A stretch of 56,426 nucleotides of DNA, taken from the NCBI GenBank assembly GCA_965658745.1, contig CBFHTK010000015.1, forward strand, positions 1 to 56,426, given 5' to 3'. Source of the stretch: JAHDFB01 sp965658745. GTDB lineage: Bacteria > Bacteroidota > Bacteroidia > Chitinophagales > Saprospiraceae. Below, piece after piece: positions 17,811-26,414 of the stretch (the first letter of the stretch is position 1; the number at the start of each line of letters is the position of its first letter). The notes beneath the pieces were generated by a model that was not told the origin of the DNA, searched no databases, and was given only the letters and a program-made list of their open reading frames with translations. A program made the translations under genes and the position numbers.

Positions 17811-18263
17811 CTATTTTTTATCTTCTGTATCCATGATAATTGTGACGGGTCCGTCGTTCTGGATTTCAACAAGCATATCTGCTCCAAACTCACCTTTTTG
17901 GACCTCGAGTCCACTCTCCTTTTCTAGCGTCTCCAAAAATGCTTCATAAAGCGGTTTTGAAATACTAGATGCTGCTGAACGAATATATGAAGGACGATTT
18001 CCTTTCCTAGTGGATGCATGTAAGGTAAACTGTGATATCACAAGAAAAGATCCTCTGGTCTCCAAAATTGATCGATTCATAACGCCCGCATCATCAGGAT
18101 ATATCCGCATATTGATCATCTTACGTACCAACCAATCAATATCTTCCTGACTATCTCCTTCTGTAATTCCTAGAAGAACAGTCATTCCTTCTCCAATTGA
18201 ACGACGTTCCGACTGATCAATTAAAACAGATGATGATCGGACACGTTGAAGTACAACTTTCAT
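17811..18263 (-). CDS. dtd: D-aminoacyl-tRNA deacylase
   Basis: Removes D-amino acids (and glycine mischarged on tRNA-Ala) from tRNAs, a cytoplasmic proofreading enzyme. 150 residues, the standard length. Diagnostic blocks are MKVVLQRVRSSSV at the start, KMINMRIYPDDAGVMNRSI, the SQFTLHA motif (about residues 77-83), KGNRPSY, and NDGPVTIIMDTEDK at the end; SQFTL and the GP of the last block form the cross-subunit active site. It sits between the SRAP-like gene (12 bases upstream) and mazG, all leftward. Confidence 0.95.
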   Translation of the reverse strand: MKVVLQRVRSSSVLIDQSERRSIGEGMTVLLGITEGDSQEDIDWLVRKMINMRIYPDDAGVMNRSILETRGSFLVISQFTLHASTRKGNRPSYIRSAASSISKPLYEAFLETLEKESGLEVQKGEFGADMLVEIQNDGPVTIIMDTEDKK

Positions 18264-18275
18264 TTTGGATATATA

Positions 18276-18953
18276 TTAAAGGAAACTAAAAAGATTGATT
18301 TCCTCAGGAACCGGAACTGTCAAATCCTGCTCGTTGTAATTGGTATCAAGAATGCGATTAGTAACCTTAAAGTACTGATAAACTTCTGGATAGAATTTCT
18401 TACCTAGCATCTGTTCTGCAGCTGCCAAATTTTGCTCTTCCATCCAAGTTGCAGATTCGTCTCCAGTGAATTCAATAGGGAATTCATCAGTGATAAAACC
18501 CTGCACTTTCTTTGTAACCAAAGCTGTTGTTGCTAGATACTTTTCTTCCTTACGCCATTCATCCCAAAGACAAGCAAATCTCATTAATTTTCCATCTTTA
18601 CGTTCAATCCTATACGGCGTATATTCGAGACCTTTCTTGTGCATATAATATATAGCATCCGTAAGAATGATTCCGCGTTTAGTACGAAATGGAATGCGTG
18701 ATGAAGGCTTGGAAGCTATATCTTCTATATTGATCTCTGTAAGATTACCCCTGTTATTTAGACGTTTTGCCCAATGCGGAATTAAACCCCATTCAATCGT
18801 ATACATACGAGAAGGATTAACATCTAGTAAACAATAGACTTTCTCTGCAGGATTAATCTGGAATTGATGTCCAAAGCTTTTTGGAAAGGTTACTTTGCCA
18901 CATTCTTGAGTTACTTTCTCACGAGATGCTGCTAGGGATAGTTTAAAGCGCAT
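18276..18953 (-). CDS. SRAP (YedK/HMCES)-like protein lacking catalytic residues
   Basis: A 225-residue protein with the SRAP layout: QINPAEKVYCLL, IEWGLIPHWAKR (the WGLIP block, about residues 54-65), INIEDIASKPSSRIPFRTKRGIILTDAIYYM (equivalent to NARSET...SFR..RRCLIPADGFYEW), FACLWDEW and TALVTKKV. SRAP proteins cross-link to abasic sites through Cys2 after Met removal, helped by Asn, Glu and His. Here the start is MRFKLS instead of MCGRF, the GFYEW glutamate is replaced (AIYYM), and the HxRMP histidine is missing (ITDEFPIEF). It therefore probably cannot form the DNA-protein cross-link. It is the gene closest to the left edge of the candidate origin. Confidence 0.7.
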   Translation of the reverse strand: MRFKLSLAASREKVTQECGKVTFPKSFGHQFQINPAEKVYCLLDVNPSRMYTIEWGLIPHWAKRLNNRGNLTEINIEDIASKPSSRIPFRTKRGIILTDAIYYMHKKGLEYTPYRIERKDGKLMRFACLWDEWRKEEKYLATTALVTKKVQGFITDEFPIEFTGDESATWMEEQNLAAAEQMLGKKFYPEVYQYFKVTNRILDTNYNEQDLTVPVPEEINLFSFL

Positions 18954-19657
18954 AAAATTAGTTTTTACACATTAAATAAATTTATAAAGTGTAAATATCA
19001 TAAAATCAGTGGTATAATAAACTATTTTTCCACATGATTTTCGTAATAATTTGTGGGAAACCAACAACATATCCACAGATGTATCACTTGATCATGGCAA
19101 TGTGGAGAACAAGAAGGAGAGGCTGAACAAACTCATCTAAAATGACATAACTTATAAACAAAACTTTAGAAATACTTATCATAATCAACGATATGAGCGC
19201 AGATTTACACACATGTGGATAACCCTCTAAAAATCAATTCTAAGTAGTAATGTTTTCCACAGGTTATCCACATAAATTAGACTAAATACACAATTTATAA
19301 ATTAAATATTAATATATAAAAACCACATTATAAGTAATTTAAATACTTATTAATACAATATCAAATTGTGTATATAAGATTATCAACACTAAAATATGGA
19401 ATAGTCAAACTGTTGAATAAAGCACATCTTTTCAATAAGCATTGTGAATAGTTCTCTTAGCTATCAACAAGATTGAAAAACTACTGTTTTAAAGCTAAAG
19501 TTTTGCACATATCCACAGGGCTAATAATGATATATGATTCTCTTTATATTTAAAGAATTAATTATCAATATTATAATACAGTGGATAAGTTGAGAGACTT
19601 TTGATATATGGCATCAAGTCCAAAATGATTTACCTTTGTATCGATAATTAATAACAA
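18954..19657. other. Candidate chromosome replication origin (oriC) with DnaA-box cluster
   Basis: A 704-base AT-rich intergenic region. Exact matches to the DnaA-box consensus TTWTNCACA lie at 18963-18971, 19026-19034, 19214-19222 (minus strand, TTATCCACA), 19253-19261, 19264-19272 (TTATCCACA) and 19501-19509. One-mismatch boxes lie at 19069-19077, 19509-19517 and 19580-19588 (minus). A very AT-rich tract at about 19273-19400 separates the boxes and could be the unwinding element. No open reading frame of note is present. Genes on the left run away from it on the minus strand for 9 kb, and two parS palindromes lie 4 kb to the right, both expected near an origin. dnaA is not in the window, which is common in Bacteroidota. 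Confidence 0.75.
19631..19638 (+). promoter_or_regulatory. Candidate -7 promoter element of the heme A synthase gene
   Basis: TACCTTTG matches TAnnTTTG, 19 bases before the ATG at 19658. A TTTG at 19600-19603 is 27 bases upstream, longer than usual. The promoter would fire out of the right edge of the candidate origin. Confidence 0.35.
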
Positions 19658-20608
19658 ATGTTGGAAAAAGGCAAGCAATTAAAGAAAGATAAAATGAGCG
19701 GAAGTAGTGCATTTGTGCGTTACAGCTGGTTTGTTCTGTTCTGGGTATTCTTGGTTATTGCTGCTGGAGGGATTGTGCGCATGACACAGAGTGGTATGGG
19801 ATGTCCTGATTGGCCACGATGTTTTGGTATGTGGATACCTCCTACCGATGTTAGCCAGCTGCCTGCTGATTTTGAGAAGTATCTGAGCAAGCAAGATATC
19901 GATCATAGTTTCAATGTGTATCATACATGGATTGAGTATATAAACCGCTTGTTGGGAGCAATTCTTGGAATCTTCATTTTTATCTATTTTGTATGGTCTG
20001 TGATTAAGTATCGAACAACTGAAAAGTGGATACCATTACTTATAGGAGGATTAGTTTTGTTGACCGGCTTTCAAGGTTGGATGGGAAAACTTGTTGTTGA
20101 CGCCAACTTATCTGTAGTGAAGATTACTATGCATATGTTGATAGCTTTGTTGATAGCGGCTATTCCTCTGTATATTATTAGGCGTATTCGTTACGAGAGG
20201 GTGATGGTTCCAGCTTATGTGAAACAGGCTGCTTGGGTACTCATCGGAGCTGTTTTAATCCAGATCATTCTCGGAACGCAAGTGCGTGAAGAAGTCGATA
20301 TAATATCTAAGAATCTATCTTATCAACAACGTGACTTGTGGATTGGTGCTCTTGGTGTACCATTCTATATACACAGATCTTTTAGCTGGTTGATTCTCAT
20401 TGTTTCTGGTTACTTGTGGTTCAAGTCGAAAGACTTTACTGAGCTACGATTGTCTATGAATTTCATTATGATCTGCACTATTGTAGCAATGCTTGCTGGT
20501 ATTGCTATGAATTATTTGGATATGCCAGCTATTGCTCAGCCCATTCACTTAGTCGTGGGAAGTATGTTGTTTATGGGTGCTATATTCTTTAGACTTAGAT
20601 TAGAATAG
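19658..20608 (+). CDS. ctaA: Heme A synthase (COX15/CtaA family)
   Basis: Oxidises the C8 methyl of heme O to formyl to make heme A for aa3-type cytochrome oxidase. A 316-residue inner membrane protein with about eight spans. The family start is GGIVRMTQSGMGCPDWPRCFG (about residues 37-57; two cysteines in GMGCPDWPRC). Heme/substrate histidines are visible in NVYHTWIEYINR, KITMHMLIAL, YIHRSFSWL and QPIHLVVGS, two in each half of the pseudo-symmetric protein; the glutamate next to the first (HTWIE) is the proposed catalytic one. An ATG at 19694 is an alternative start. Its neighbours are not oxidase genes; heme O synthase must be elsewhere. Confidence 0.9.
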   Translation: MLEKGKQLKKDKMSGSSAFVRYSWFVLFWVFLVIAAGGIVRMTQSGMGCPDWPRCFGMWIPPTDVSQLPADFEKYLSKQDIDHSFNVYHTWIEYINRLLGAILGIFIFIYFVWSVIKYRTTEKWIPLLIGGLVLLTGFQGWMGKLVVDANLSVVKITMHMLIALLIAAIPLYIIRRIRYERVMVPAYVKQAAWVLIGAVLIQIILGTQVREEVDIISKNLSYQQRDLWIGALGVPFYIHRSFSWLILIVSGYLWFKSKDFTELRLSMNFIMICTIVAMLAGIAMNYLDMPAIAQPIHLVVGSMLFMGAIFFRLRLE

Positions 20609-20707
20609 TTACAGCATATCCTACGTCCATAATCGTGTTGATGTGTTGACATATTAGGTTCAAAAATGTTGAAAGACTTATTATCGCCGTAGTTTATTGA
20701 ACATAGA

Positions 20708-20743
20708 AAAAGCGAAACCCAGTTCACACTGGATTTCGCTTTT
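20708..20743. terminator. Bidirectional intrinsic terminator between ctaA and the M1 peptidase
   Basis: AAAAGCGAAA (20708-20717) pairs with TTTCGCTTTT (20734-20743); after one mismatch the stem continues with CCAGT/ACTGG. A-run and T-run flanks allow use from both sides, fitting the convergent genes. Confidence 0.8.
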
Positions 20744-20780
20744 ATCATTTCAGAGATAGCTACAGCCAGTTAAGAGTAAT

Positions 20781-20808
20781 GCTGACTGAGCAAAGTCGAA
20801 GTCAGGGC
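20781..20808. repeat. Short intergenic hairpin resembling a dispersed Bacteroidota repeat
   Basis: CTGACT and AGTCAG arms flank GAGCAAAGTCGA. On the minus strand it contains the words CTTCGACTTTGCTCAGTCAG, which resemble a short repeat often scattered between genes in Bacteroidota. It overlaps the last few bases of the M1 peptidase gene and could also help end its transcript. Confidence 0.35.
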
Positions 20809-23108
20809 TTAATCGTTTTATTAGCATTTTGCATAGGATTACTTCTATCTCTTCTATTTCTTTTGAATAATTCAAAACGATCAACTTCTTCACGTGGTGG
20901 GAAGTAGTTATTTGATCGATCTATATCAGCTGTTTCAAGGTATGGATCAAGTACAATACTTTCAACTTTCTTCATTCTTTTGAAAGTTTTCGTAACTGTT
21001 GTACCTCCTTTTCTCCAGATCTCAGCAGGAATACGCACGTCTTCGGTAGTTCCATCTTCATATTGAAATTGGAAGATAATAGGCATGATTAGTCCACCTT
21101 CGTTTGTAAAACTTAACTCATAGAAGTTATCACCTGCATCTAGAAATTCCTTTTCATCATCAGAAAGACCAGCATAATATTTTTCATATTTCTTTTTATC
21201 CACATCAGTAGCATCCAAAGGATCGTAGCTATTATAGAAATCAAGAATCGTTGGATCTATTTCAGAATAGGTCTGTTTAATTTCCTTATCATTTCTGATT
21301 TGTGAGATTGTTCTTGGACCTTCATCTCTTTTCTTTTTATCTTTTGCTTTTTCAACCATTGGATTTCCAGAGTCAAGCTTAAATGAATTTACTTCCGACA
21401 AAGCTATATCAACAGGAGCTGTTGAATAGAACCATCCTCTCCAAAACCAATCTAGATCTATTGCTGATGCATCTTCCATAGTTCTAAAAAAGTCAGCTGG
21501 TGTAGGATGCTTAAAAGCCCATCGCTCGCAATACTTTTTGAATGCATAGTCGAATGCTTCTCGACCCATTACTGTTTCACGAAGGATATTAAGTGCTGTA
21601 GCCGGCTTTCCATATGCATTATTTCCAAATTGGAGAATAGATTCGCTATTGGTCATAATTGGAACCATAGATTCTTGGTCACTAGACATGTAGCGAACGA
21701 TATTTTTTGCCTCTCCTCTCCTTGATGGATAGTCACGTTCCCACTGCTGTTCAGTCATAAACTGTACGAAAGAATTGAGACCTTCATCCATCCACGTCCA
21801 TTGTCTCTCGTCACTATTGATGATCATAGGAAAAAAGTTGTGACCAACTTCGTGTATTATTACGCCTATCATACCATACTTGGTACGTGGTGAGTAAGTA
21901 CCATCTTTTTCGGGTCTTCCGAAATTGAAACAAATCATAGGATACTCCATACCGATTGACTTGGCATTAATTGACCAGGCTACAGGATATGTATAATCTA
22001 TTGTATAATGGGAATACCACTTTAGTGTGTGTGCAACGGCTTTAGTAGAATATTGCTCCCAAAGTGGATTACCTTCTTTCGGATACATGGACATAGACAT
22101 GATCGTTTTACCATTTATATCAGTTGCCATTGCATCCCAAATGAATTTTCTTGAACTAGCGAAAGCGAAATCGCGAACCATCTCAGCTTTAAATTTCCAA
22201 GTTTTACTTTTCTTAGATTTAGTCTTCTCACGTTTTTCGGCTTCTTCTTGAGTAGCAATTATTACAGGTTGCTCAAATGCTTTCCTAGCTTCATCAAATC
22301 TTTTTTGTTGAGCTTTAGTTAATACCTCTGATTCATTTTGTAGTGATCCTGTTGCCGCAACGAGATGATCTGCAGGTACAGTAATATTAACTTCGTAATT
22401 TCCAAAAGCAAGTGCAAACTCTCCCCTACCTAAAAACTGCTTATTTTGCCATCCTTCAACATCGTCATAAACGCACATACGAGGGAAGAACTGAGCAATT
22501 GTATATAGGTAGTTATCATTTTCTTCAAAATATTCGTAACCAGAGCGTCCTCCAATTTCCATTCTATCATTGATGTTGTACCACCATTTGATTTTGAAAG
22601 TAAATTGTTCACCTGGTTGAAGTACCTCTGGAAGATTAATTCGCATCATTGTTTTCTCAATAAAGTGCGAGAGATCTTTACCTTGAGCATCAAGCACATA
22701 ATCTAGTTTAAATCCTCCATCGAATGTTGGGTCCAATCTTTTGAGTTGATCAATTGTCATACGTTGATTCACATCAGATGTACCTATTAGGTAGGTATCG
22801 GAATCTTTTGCTCGCATGTTCTGATCAAGTTGTAACCATAGGTACTCTAGAGGGTTTGGCGATTGATTAAAGTAAGTAATTGTTTCTGTACCATAGATTC
22901 GTTGAGCCTGATCATCTAGACGAATATCCATTTTGTAGTCAGCTCTTTGTTGCCAGTATTCTGGACCAGGAGCTCCAGATGCTGTCCGATAAGTATTTGG
23001 CGTAGGTAGTTCAGAACCTAGCTGTTGAAACTTTGCTATTTGCTCTTGTTTTTGAGAAACTAGCAATAGGCTGGGAAGACACAATAATAATGTAACTAAT
23101 AACCGCAT
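20802..23108 (-). CDS. M1 family metallopeptidase, secreted
   Basis: A 768-residue zinc aminopeptidase-like protein. Signal peptide about residues 1-17. The N-terminal beta domain (about 50-300) precedes the catalytic domain with GMEYP (about 386, the M1 GAMEN equivalent), HEVGHNFFP (about 417) and the third zinc ligand in WMDEGLNSF 18 residues later; the zinc site is complete. A later region (about 560-700) is rich in charged residues and ends in a beta domain (LSFTNEGGLIMPIIFQFQYEDGTTEDVRI) like other Bacteroidota M1 peptidases. No T9SS tail, so it is probably periplasmic. It lies alone between a terminator and the parS-bearing spacer. Confidence 0.9.
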   Translation of the reverse strand: MRLLVTLLLCLPSLLLVSQKQEQIAKFQQLGSELPTPNTYRTASGAPGPEYWQQRADYKMDIRLDDQAQRIYGTETITYFNQSPNPLEYLWLQLDQNMRAKDSDTYLIGTSDVNQRMTIDQLKRLDPTFDGGFKLDYVLDAQGKDLSHFIEKTMMRINLPEVLQPGEQFTFKIKWWYNINDRMEIGGRSGYEYFEENDNYLYTIAQFFPRMCVYDDVEGWQNKQFLGRGEFALAFGNYEVNITVPADHLVAATGSLQNESEVLTKAQQKRFDEARKAFEQPVIIATQEEAEKREKTKSKKSKTWKFKAEMVRDFAFASSRKFIWDAMATDINGKTIMSMSMYPKEGNPLWEQYSTKAVAHTLKWYSHYTIDYTYPVAWSINAKSIGMEYPMICFNFGRPEKDGTYSPRTKYGMIGVIIHEVGHNFFPMIINSDERQWTWMDEGLNSFVQFMTEQQWERDYPSRRGEAKNIVRYMSSDQESMVPIMTNSESILQFGNNAYGKPATALNILRETVMGREAFDYAFKKYCERWAFKHPTPADFFRTMEDASAIDLDWFWRGWFYSTAPVDIALSEVNSFKLDSGNPMVEKAKDKKKRDEGPRTISQIRNDKEIKQTYSEIDPTILDFYNSYDPLDATDVDKKKYEKYYAGLSDDEKEFLDAGDNFYELSFTNEGGLIMPIIFQFQYEDGTTEDVRIPAEIWRKGGTTVTKTFKRMKKVESIVLDPYLETADIDRSNNYFPPREEVDRFELFKRNRRDRSNPMQNANKTIKP

Positions 23109-23315
23109 GTATGTTGTATTTTAGGTAAGTAGATAAGTAGTAAGTAATTTAAACGCAAAATTGGCTGTAAAGATGATAAAATTGATAATTATCTAGAATA
23201 TTGGAGAAGTATAGCAGTAATTATATTTATAAAGTACTGATTTATAATGTTTTATATTAGGCAAAGATCATTCTAGCATTAGTTTGAACACGTTGCTGTA
23301 ACATTTTTTATGAAA

Positions 23316-23331
23316 TGTTCCACGTGGAACA
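23316..23331. promoter_or_regulatory. parS-type ParB binding site 1
   Basis: TGTTCCACGTGGAACA, a perfect palindrome matching the conserved chromosomal parS core (TGTTtCACGTGaAACA with the common C/G variant). Chromosomal parS sites cluster near the origin and load ParB for segregation; this one lies about 4 kb from the DnaA-box cluster. Confidence 0.85.
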
Positions 23332-23662
23332 TGGAATCTGTCAAGTTCGTGCTAAATGTTCTTAAATTTCGTTGTAAAGTGTAATTGCGAATTCTTATTG
23401 ACTGCATATACATGTTTAGGTTAAATAATTTTAGAGCTGTGGATAGTTGTAGTTAGCACTTACGCAGAAGAATCGTTTTGAAGTTCGATTGTGATTTCAG
23501 TTTTCACTAAGCTAACAGCAATGTGGAAATGATTAGTAAGAGTTCATTATTCTTAATGGCGTGTTTATGTAGTTGCTTTATGCTGACTATTGGTAGGTAT
23601 ATTTTCCGGAAAGGTATTAGATAGGTCTCAGTTATAAAGATATAATCTAGCACGTATTCTAA

Positions 23663-23678
23663 TGTTCCACGTGGAACA
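23663..23678. promoter_or_regulatory. parS-type ParB binding site 2
   Basis: The same 16 bases as site 1; the palindrome here extends to 20 bases, AATGTTCCACGTGGAACATT (23661-23680). It ends 20 bases beyond the threonine synthase stop codon. Confidence 0.85.
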
Positions 23679-23698
23679 TTAGAGATTCATATACTGAG

Positions 23699-24988
23699 TT
23701 ACCTACTTAGCATCCATTCTTTAAATGTATCATAGCTCCCTAATGTAGTTTTGTTTTGAATGAGGTTTTCAAGACTACTAAGGGATGGAGGTGTTTCTAT
23801 TTTGACAGGTAGGATTGATTCGACTAATTTTTTGAATTTTGCAGGGTGTGCTGTACCTAAAAAAACCTCTTGACCTGTGTTGTAGGTTTTAGATTTTTTA
23901 AGAGCTGCATATGCCACTGCTGCATGTGGTTCAGAGATATAGTTATAATGTTCGTATAATTCTAGTAGGCTCTCCTTTGTTTCATTATCGCTGATTGTGA
24001 ATGCTTCTGTATTTCGAATTAAAGTTTCATAGTTGGAGTCATAAAGCTCCATATATCGAGGAAAATTACTAGGGTTTCCAACATCCATAGCATTACTCAT
24101 TGTTGATATCGAATTCATTGGAAGGTAGGAGCGGTTATTGTAATATTCAAATACAGCAGAATTACTATTATGTGCAGCGATAAGATTAGTAATTGGTAGT
24201 CCCATACGACGCGCCAAACTAGCTGCTGTGATATTTCCCAGATTTCCACTAGGTACGCTAATGGTGATAGCTTTGTTTATATCTAGTTGTTTGATAGCTT
24301 CAAAATAGTAGAATGTCTGTGGAATCAGTCTTGCAATATTTATGCTATTTGCAGAACTGAGATTAAATTCATTTATCAAGCCTTTGTCTAAAAATGCCTT
24401 TTTAACAACTGCTTGGCAATCGTCAAAAGTTCCTACCCATTCAATAGCATGAATATTATCTCCCCAGGTGGTCAATTGTTTTTCTTGAATAGGACTTACT
24501 TTCCCAGATGGATATAGAATAATTACTTCAATATTGGGTATACTATGAAATCCAGCAGCTACTGCTCCGCCAGTATCTCCGCTAGTAGCGACCAGAATAG
24601 TTAACTTTTGTTCTTTATCTTTTACAAAGTAAGACATTAACTCTGCCATGAAACGAGCACCAAAATCCTTGAATGCGAGACTTGGTCCATGAAATAATTC
24701 ATGTATGTGAATATTACCAGATATTTGAACAAGAGGAGCTGGAAAATTAATTGCATTATCGCATATCTGCTCTAAAATTTTAGGAGGTATTTCTGTACCG
24801 ATTATCTTACGACCTATTTCAATAGCGATTTCTGGAAAAGAATAATTGCTGAGATTATTAATAAAGTCCTTTTCTAGTTCGGGAATTGACAAAGGAAGGT
24901 ATAGACCATTGTCATCAGGCAAAGACCGCAATGTTGCCTTTTCTAAATTGACTATATTCGTTTTATCGTTAGTACTATATAATTTCAC
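23699..24988 (-). CDS. thrC: Threonine synthase
   Basis: Converts O-phosphohomoserine to threonine with PLP, last step of threonine biosynthesis. A 429-residue cytoplasmic enzyme of normal length for the longer ThrC class. The N-terminal block MKLYSTND...LPDDNGLYLPLSIPEL is typical; the PLP lysine is in FHGPSLAFKDFGARFM (about residues 105-120), the phosphate-binding loop is VATSGDTGGAVAAGF (about 131), and SVPSGNLGNITAA (about 245) and EPHAAVAYAAL follow. No other threonine pathway genes are adjacent. The divergent DinB-like gene starts 62 bases away. Confidence 0.93.
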   Translation of the reverse strand: MKLYSTNDKTNIVNLEKATLRSLPDDNGLYLPLSIPELEKDFINNLSNYSFPEIAIEIGRKIIGTEIPPKILEQICDNAINFPAPLVQISGNIHIHELFHGPSLAFKDFGARFMAELMSYFVKDKEQKLTILVATSGDTGGAVAAGFHSIPNIEVIILYPSGKVSPIQEKQLTTWGDNIHAIEWVGTFDDCQAVVKKAFLDKGLINEFNLSSANSINIARLIPQTFYYFEAIKQLDINKAITISVPSGNLGNITAASLARRMGLPITNLIAAHNSNSAVFEYYNNRSYLPMNSISTMSNAMDVGNPSNFPRYMELYDSNYETLIRNTEAFTISDNETKESLLELYEHYNYISEPHAAVAYAALKKSKTYNTGQEVFLGTAHPAKFKKLVESILPVKIETPPSLSSLENLIQNKTTLGSYDTFKEWMLSR

Positions 24989-25050
24989 AGTTGGTGATTA
25001 TGAACTACGGGTATTCTATAATATAAATATCAGTCTAAGATTATTATTAA

Positions 25051-25557
25051 ATGAACAAAGTAGAGTTATTAGTTAAAGAAATTTGTAAAGAGTTACAATT
25101 GCGTTTATGTGATGAGTCTTTACAAAGAATCATAAAATGTGCTAAACTTCTAAATGATGAAGAAATTTGGTATGTACCAAGTGATCAGCTAAATTCAATC
25201 GGTAATCTAATTCTACACGTAAATGGCAATATCAGACAGTGGTTATTGGACGGTTTCTTTGGATTAGCCTATACAAGATTACGAGATAATGAATTTAACG
25301 CAAGGAAATCGCATTCAAAAGAGCAATTATTGGGTATAATTACTACATTAATAACTGATATTGAGAGATTAAAATATAATATAAATATAGATTTGTTATT
25401 AGAAGAAAAAACTATCCAGTCACATTTTCGAGTATCAGGATTTTCAATAATCTCTCATGTTATCGAACATGCATCTTATCATACAGGACAAATTGCTCTT
25501 CTGACTAAATGGATAAAAGATGAGCAAGTAGGATTTTACGAAGACTTAGATTTATAG
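25051..25557 (+). CDS. DinB-like (DUF1572-type) protein
   Basis: A 168-residue four-helix-bundle protein of the DinB/YfiT superfamily. Family blocks: SIGNLILHVNGNIRQWLLDGF (about residues 49-69, first metal histidine in LHVNGN) and ISHVIEHASYHTGQIALLTKWI (about 133-154), with two histidines at HVIEH and YHTGQ. Members bind a divalent metal with a His triad and include thiol transferases and DNA-damage-induced proteins; the substrate is unknown here. It is transcribed away from thrC and stands alone. Confidence 0.8.
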   Translation: MNKVELLVKEICKELQLRLCDESLQRIIKCAKLLNDEEIWYVPSDQLNSIGNLILHVNGNIRQWLLDGFFGLAYTRLRDNEFNARKSHSKEQLLGIITTLITDIERLKYNINIDLLLEEKTIQSHFRVSGFSIISHVIEHASYHTGQIALLTKWIKDEQVGFYEDLDL

Positions 25558-25589
25558 AAGCTTGATGGTTTATAATTGTAAGTTTATAA

Positions 25590-25745
25590 TCTTGCGTCAG
25601 GAACATGGAAGGTCGGAGAGTGCGACATCTTATAAACGAATTGAAACAGGAGTTCTAGTTAGTTTGAAATGAGAGTGATCATCTATTAGTACTCTTAGAT
25701 GTCGTACCAAGCGAAAGCGCGCCTGAAATACTCCGACAGCACATA
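25590..25745. repeat. Degenerate dispersed intergenic repeat, copy A
   Basis: Shares an ordered set of words with 55165-55262: AGGAAC..GGAAGG, GAAATGA.AGTGA, then AGCGAA..CGC.CCTG and ACTCCGACA. It contains no reading frame and is less AT-rich than the sequence around it. Identity and limits are judged by eye. Confidence 0.4.
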
Positions 25746-25837
25746 GTAAGCTTTCCACTTATCGTCAATCTCAATATTCTAGGTAGAAGTAAGAATTGAT
25801 TTGCTGATCTTAAAATGTGCTGGGACGCCCTTGATAA

Positions 25838-26374
25838 TTATTTGATTAACAATATATTATCTATCTCTAGTTCGAAATTTTGTTCTTTTTTGTTTCCCAC
25901 AAGTATGGACAAACCATCAAGTTTCGTTCCTGAGAAATTGGGTTTTTGGAGGTATCTACCTCGAAACCAGGGTTCGAAGTCTTTCAATGTGATGGTTATT
26001 TCTTCCCATTCACCTGTTGTTTCAAAATAGTGTATGTAGCTGAATCGATCATAGTTGTCTTCTTGTAATCGAAGTTGGTAACGATTTTCATCACCCTTTA
26101 CTTTCAGCTTTATTGCTGAGTATTGGGAAATTTCTAGCGTTTTGGTTTGATGTCTTACTGATGCAAATCCACCGTTGTTTTCTAGAGAAACATGTCCTTT
26201 GAAGAAACCATGTCCTTCGTTATTTATTTCAAAAGATGCATCTGATCTTCCTCCCATTACTGTGTCATTGACGATATACCAAGAGGATAAATTTGATTCC
26301 GATGAAAAGTCAAAAAGAGTTAGCGGTTCTAACATAAAGATAGCAGCTACTAATAGTATATATTTCATAGGCAC
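25838..26374 (-). CDS. CIA30 family secreted protein
   Basis: A 178-residue protein with a signal peptide (about 1-17) and a CIA30 (complex I intermediate-associated protein 30) jelly-roll domain. Family blocks: LFDFSSESNLSSWYIVNDTVMGGRSDASF (about 20-48, with the conserved D-x-VMGG-S), GFASVRHQ, YSAIKLKVKGDENRYQLRLQ, ITITLKDFEPWFRGR and GLSILVGNKKEQNFELEIDNI. In bacteria the fold is like a carbohydrate-binding module and its role is unknown; a complex I function should not be assumed. It is 40 bases downstream of the epimerase reading frame's stop edge but transcribed in the same leftward direction. Confidence 0.85.
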   Translation of the reverse strand: MPMKYILLVAAIFMLEPLTLFDFSSESNLSSWYIVNDTVMGGRSDASFEINNEGHGFFKGHVSLENNGGFASVRHQTKTLEISQYSAIKLKVKGDENRYQLRLQEDNYDRFSYIHYFETTGEWEEITITLKDFEPWFRGRYLQKPNFSGTKLDGLSILVGNKKEQNFELEIDNILLIK

Positions 26375-26414
26375 GTAACTCGAAATATTTAGTTTTGTTC
26401 AATATGCTTGACAC

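Larger units (their letters stand above)
23109..23698. other. Intergenic spacer with two parS sites
   Basis: A 590-base AT-rich spacer between the M1 peptidase and threonine synthase genes, which are both leftward. It contains two identical 16-base parS-type palindromes 347 bases apart and no convincing reading frame. Confidence 0.7.
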
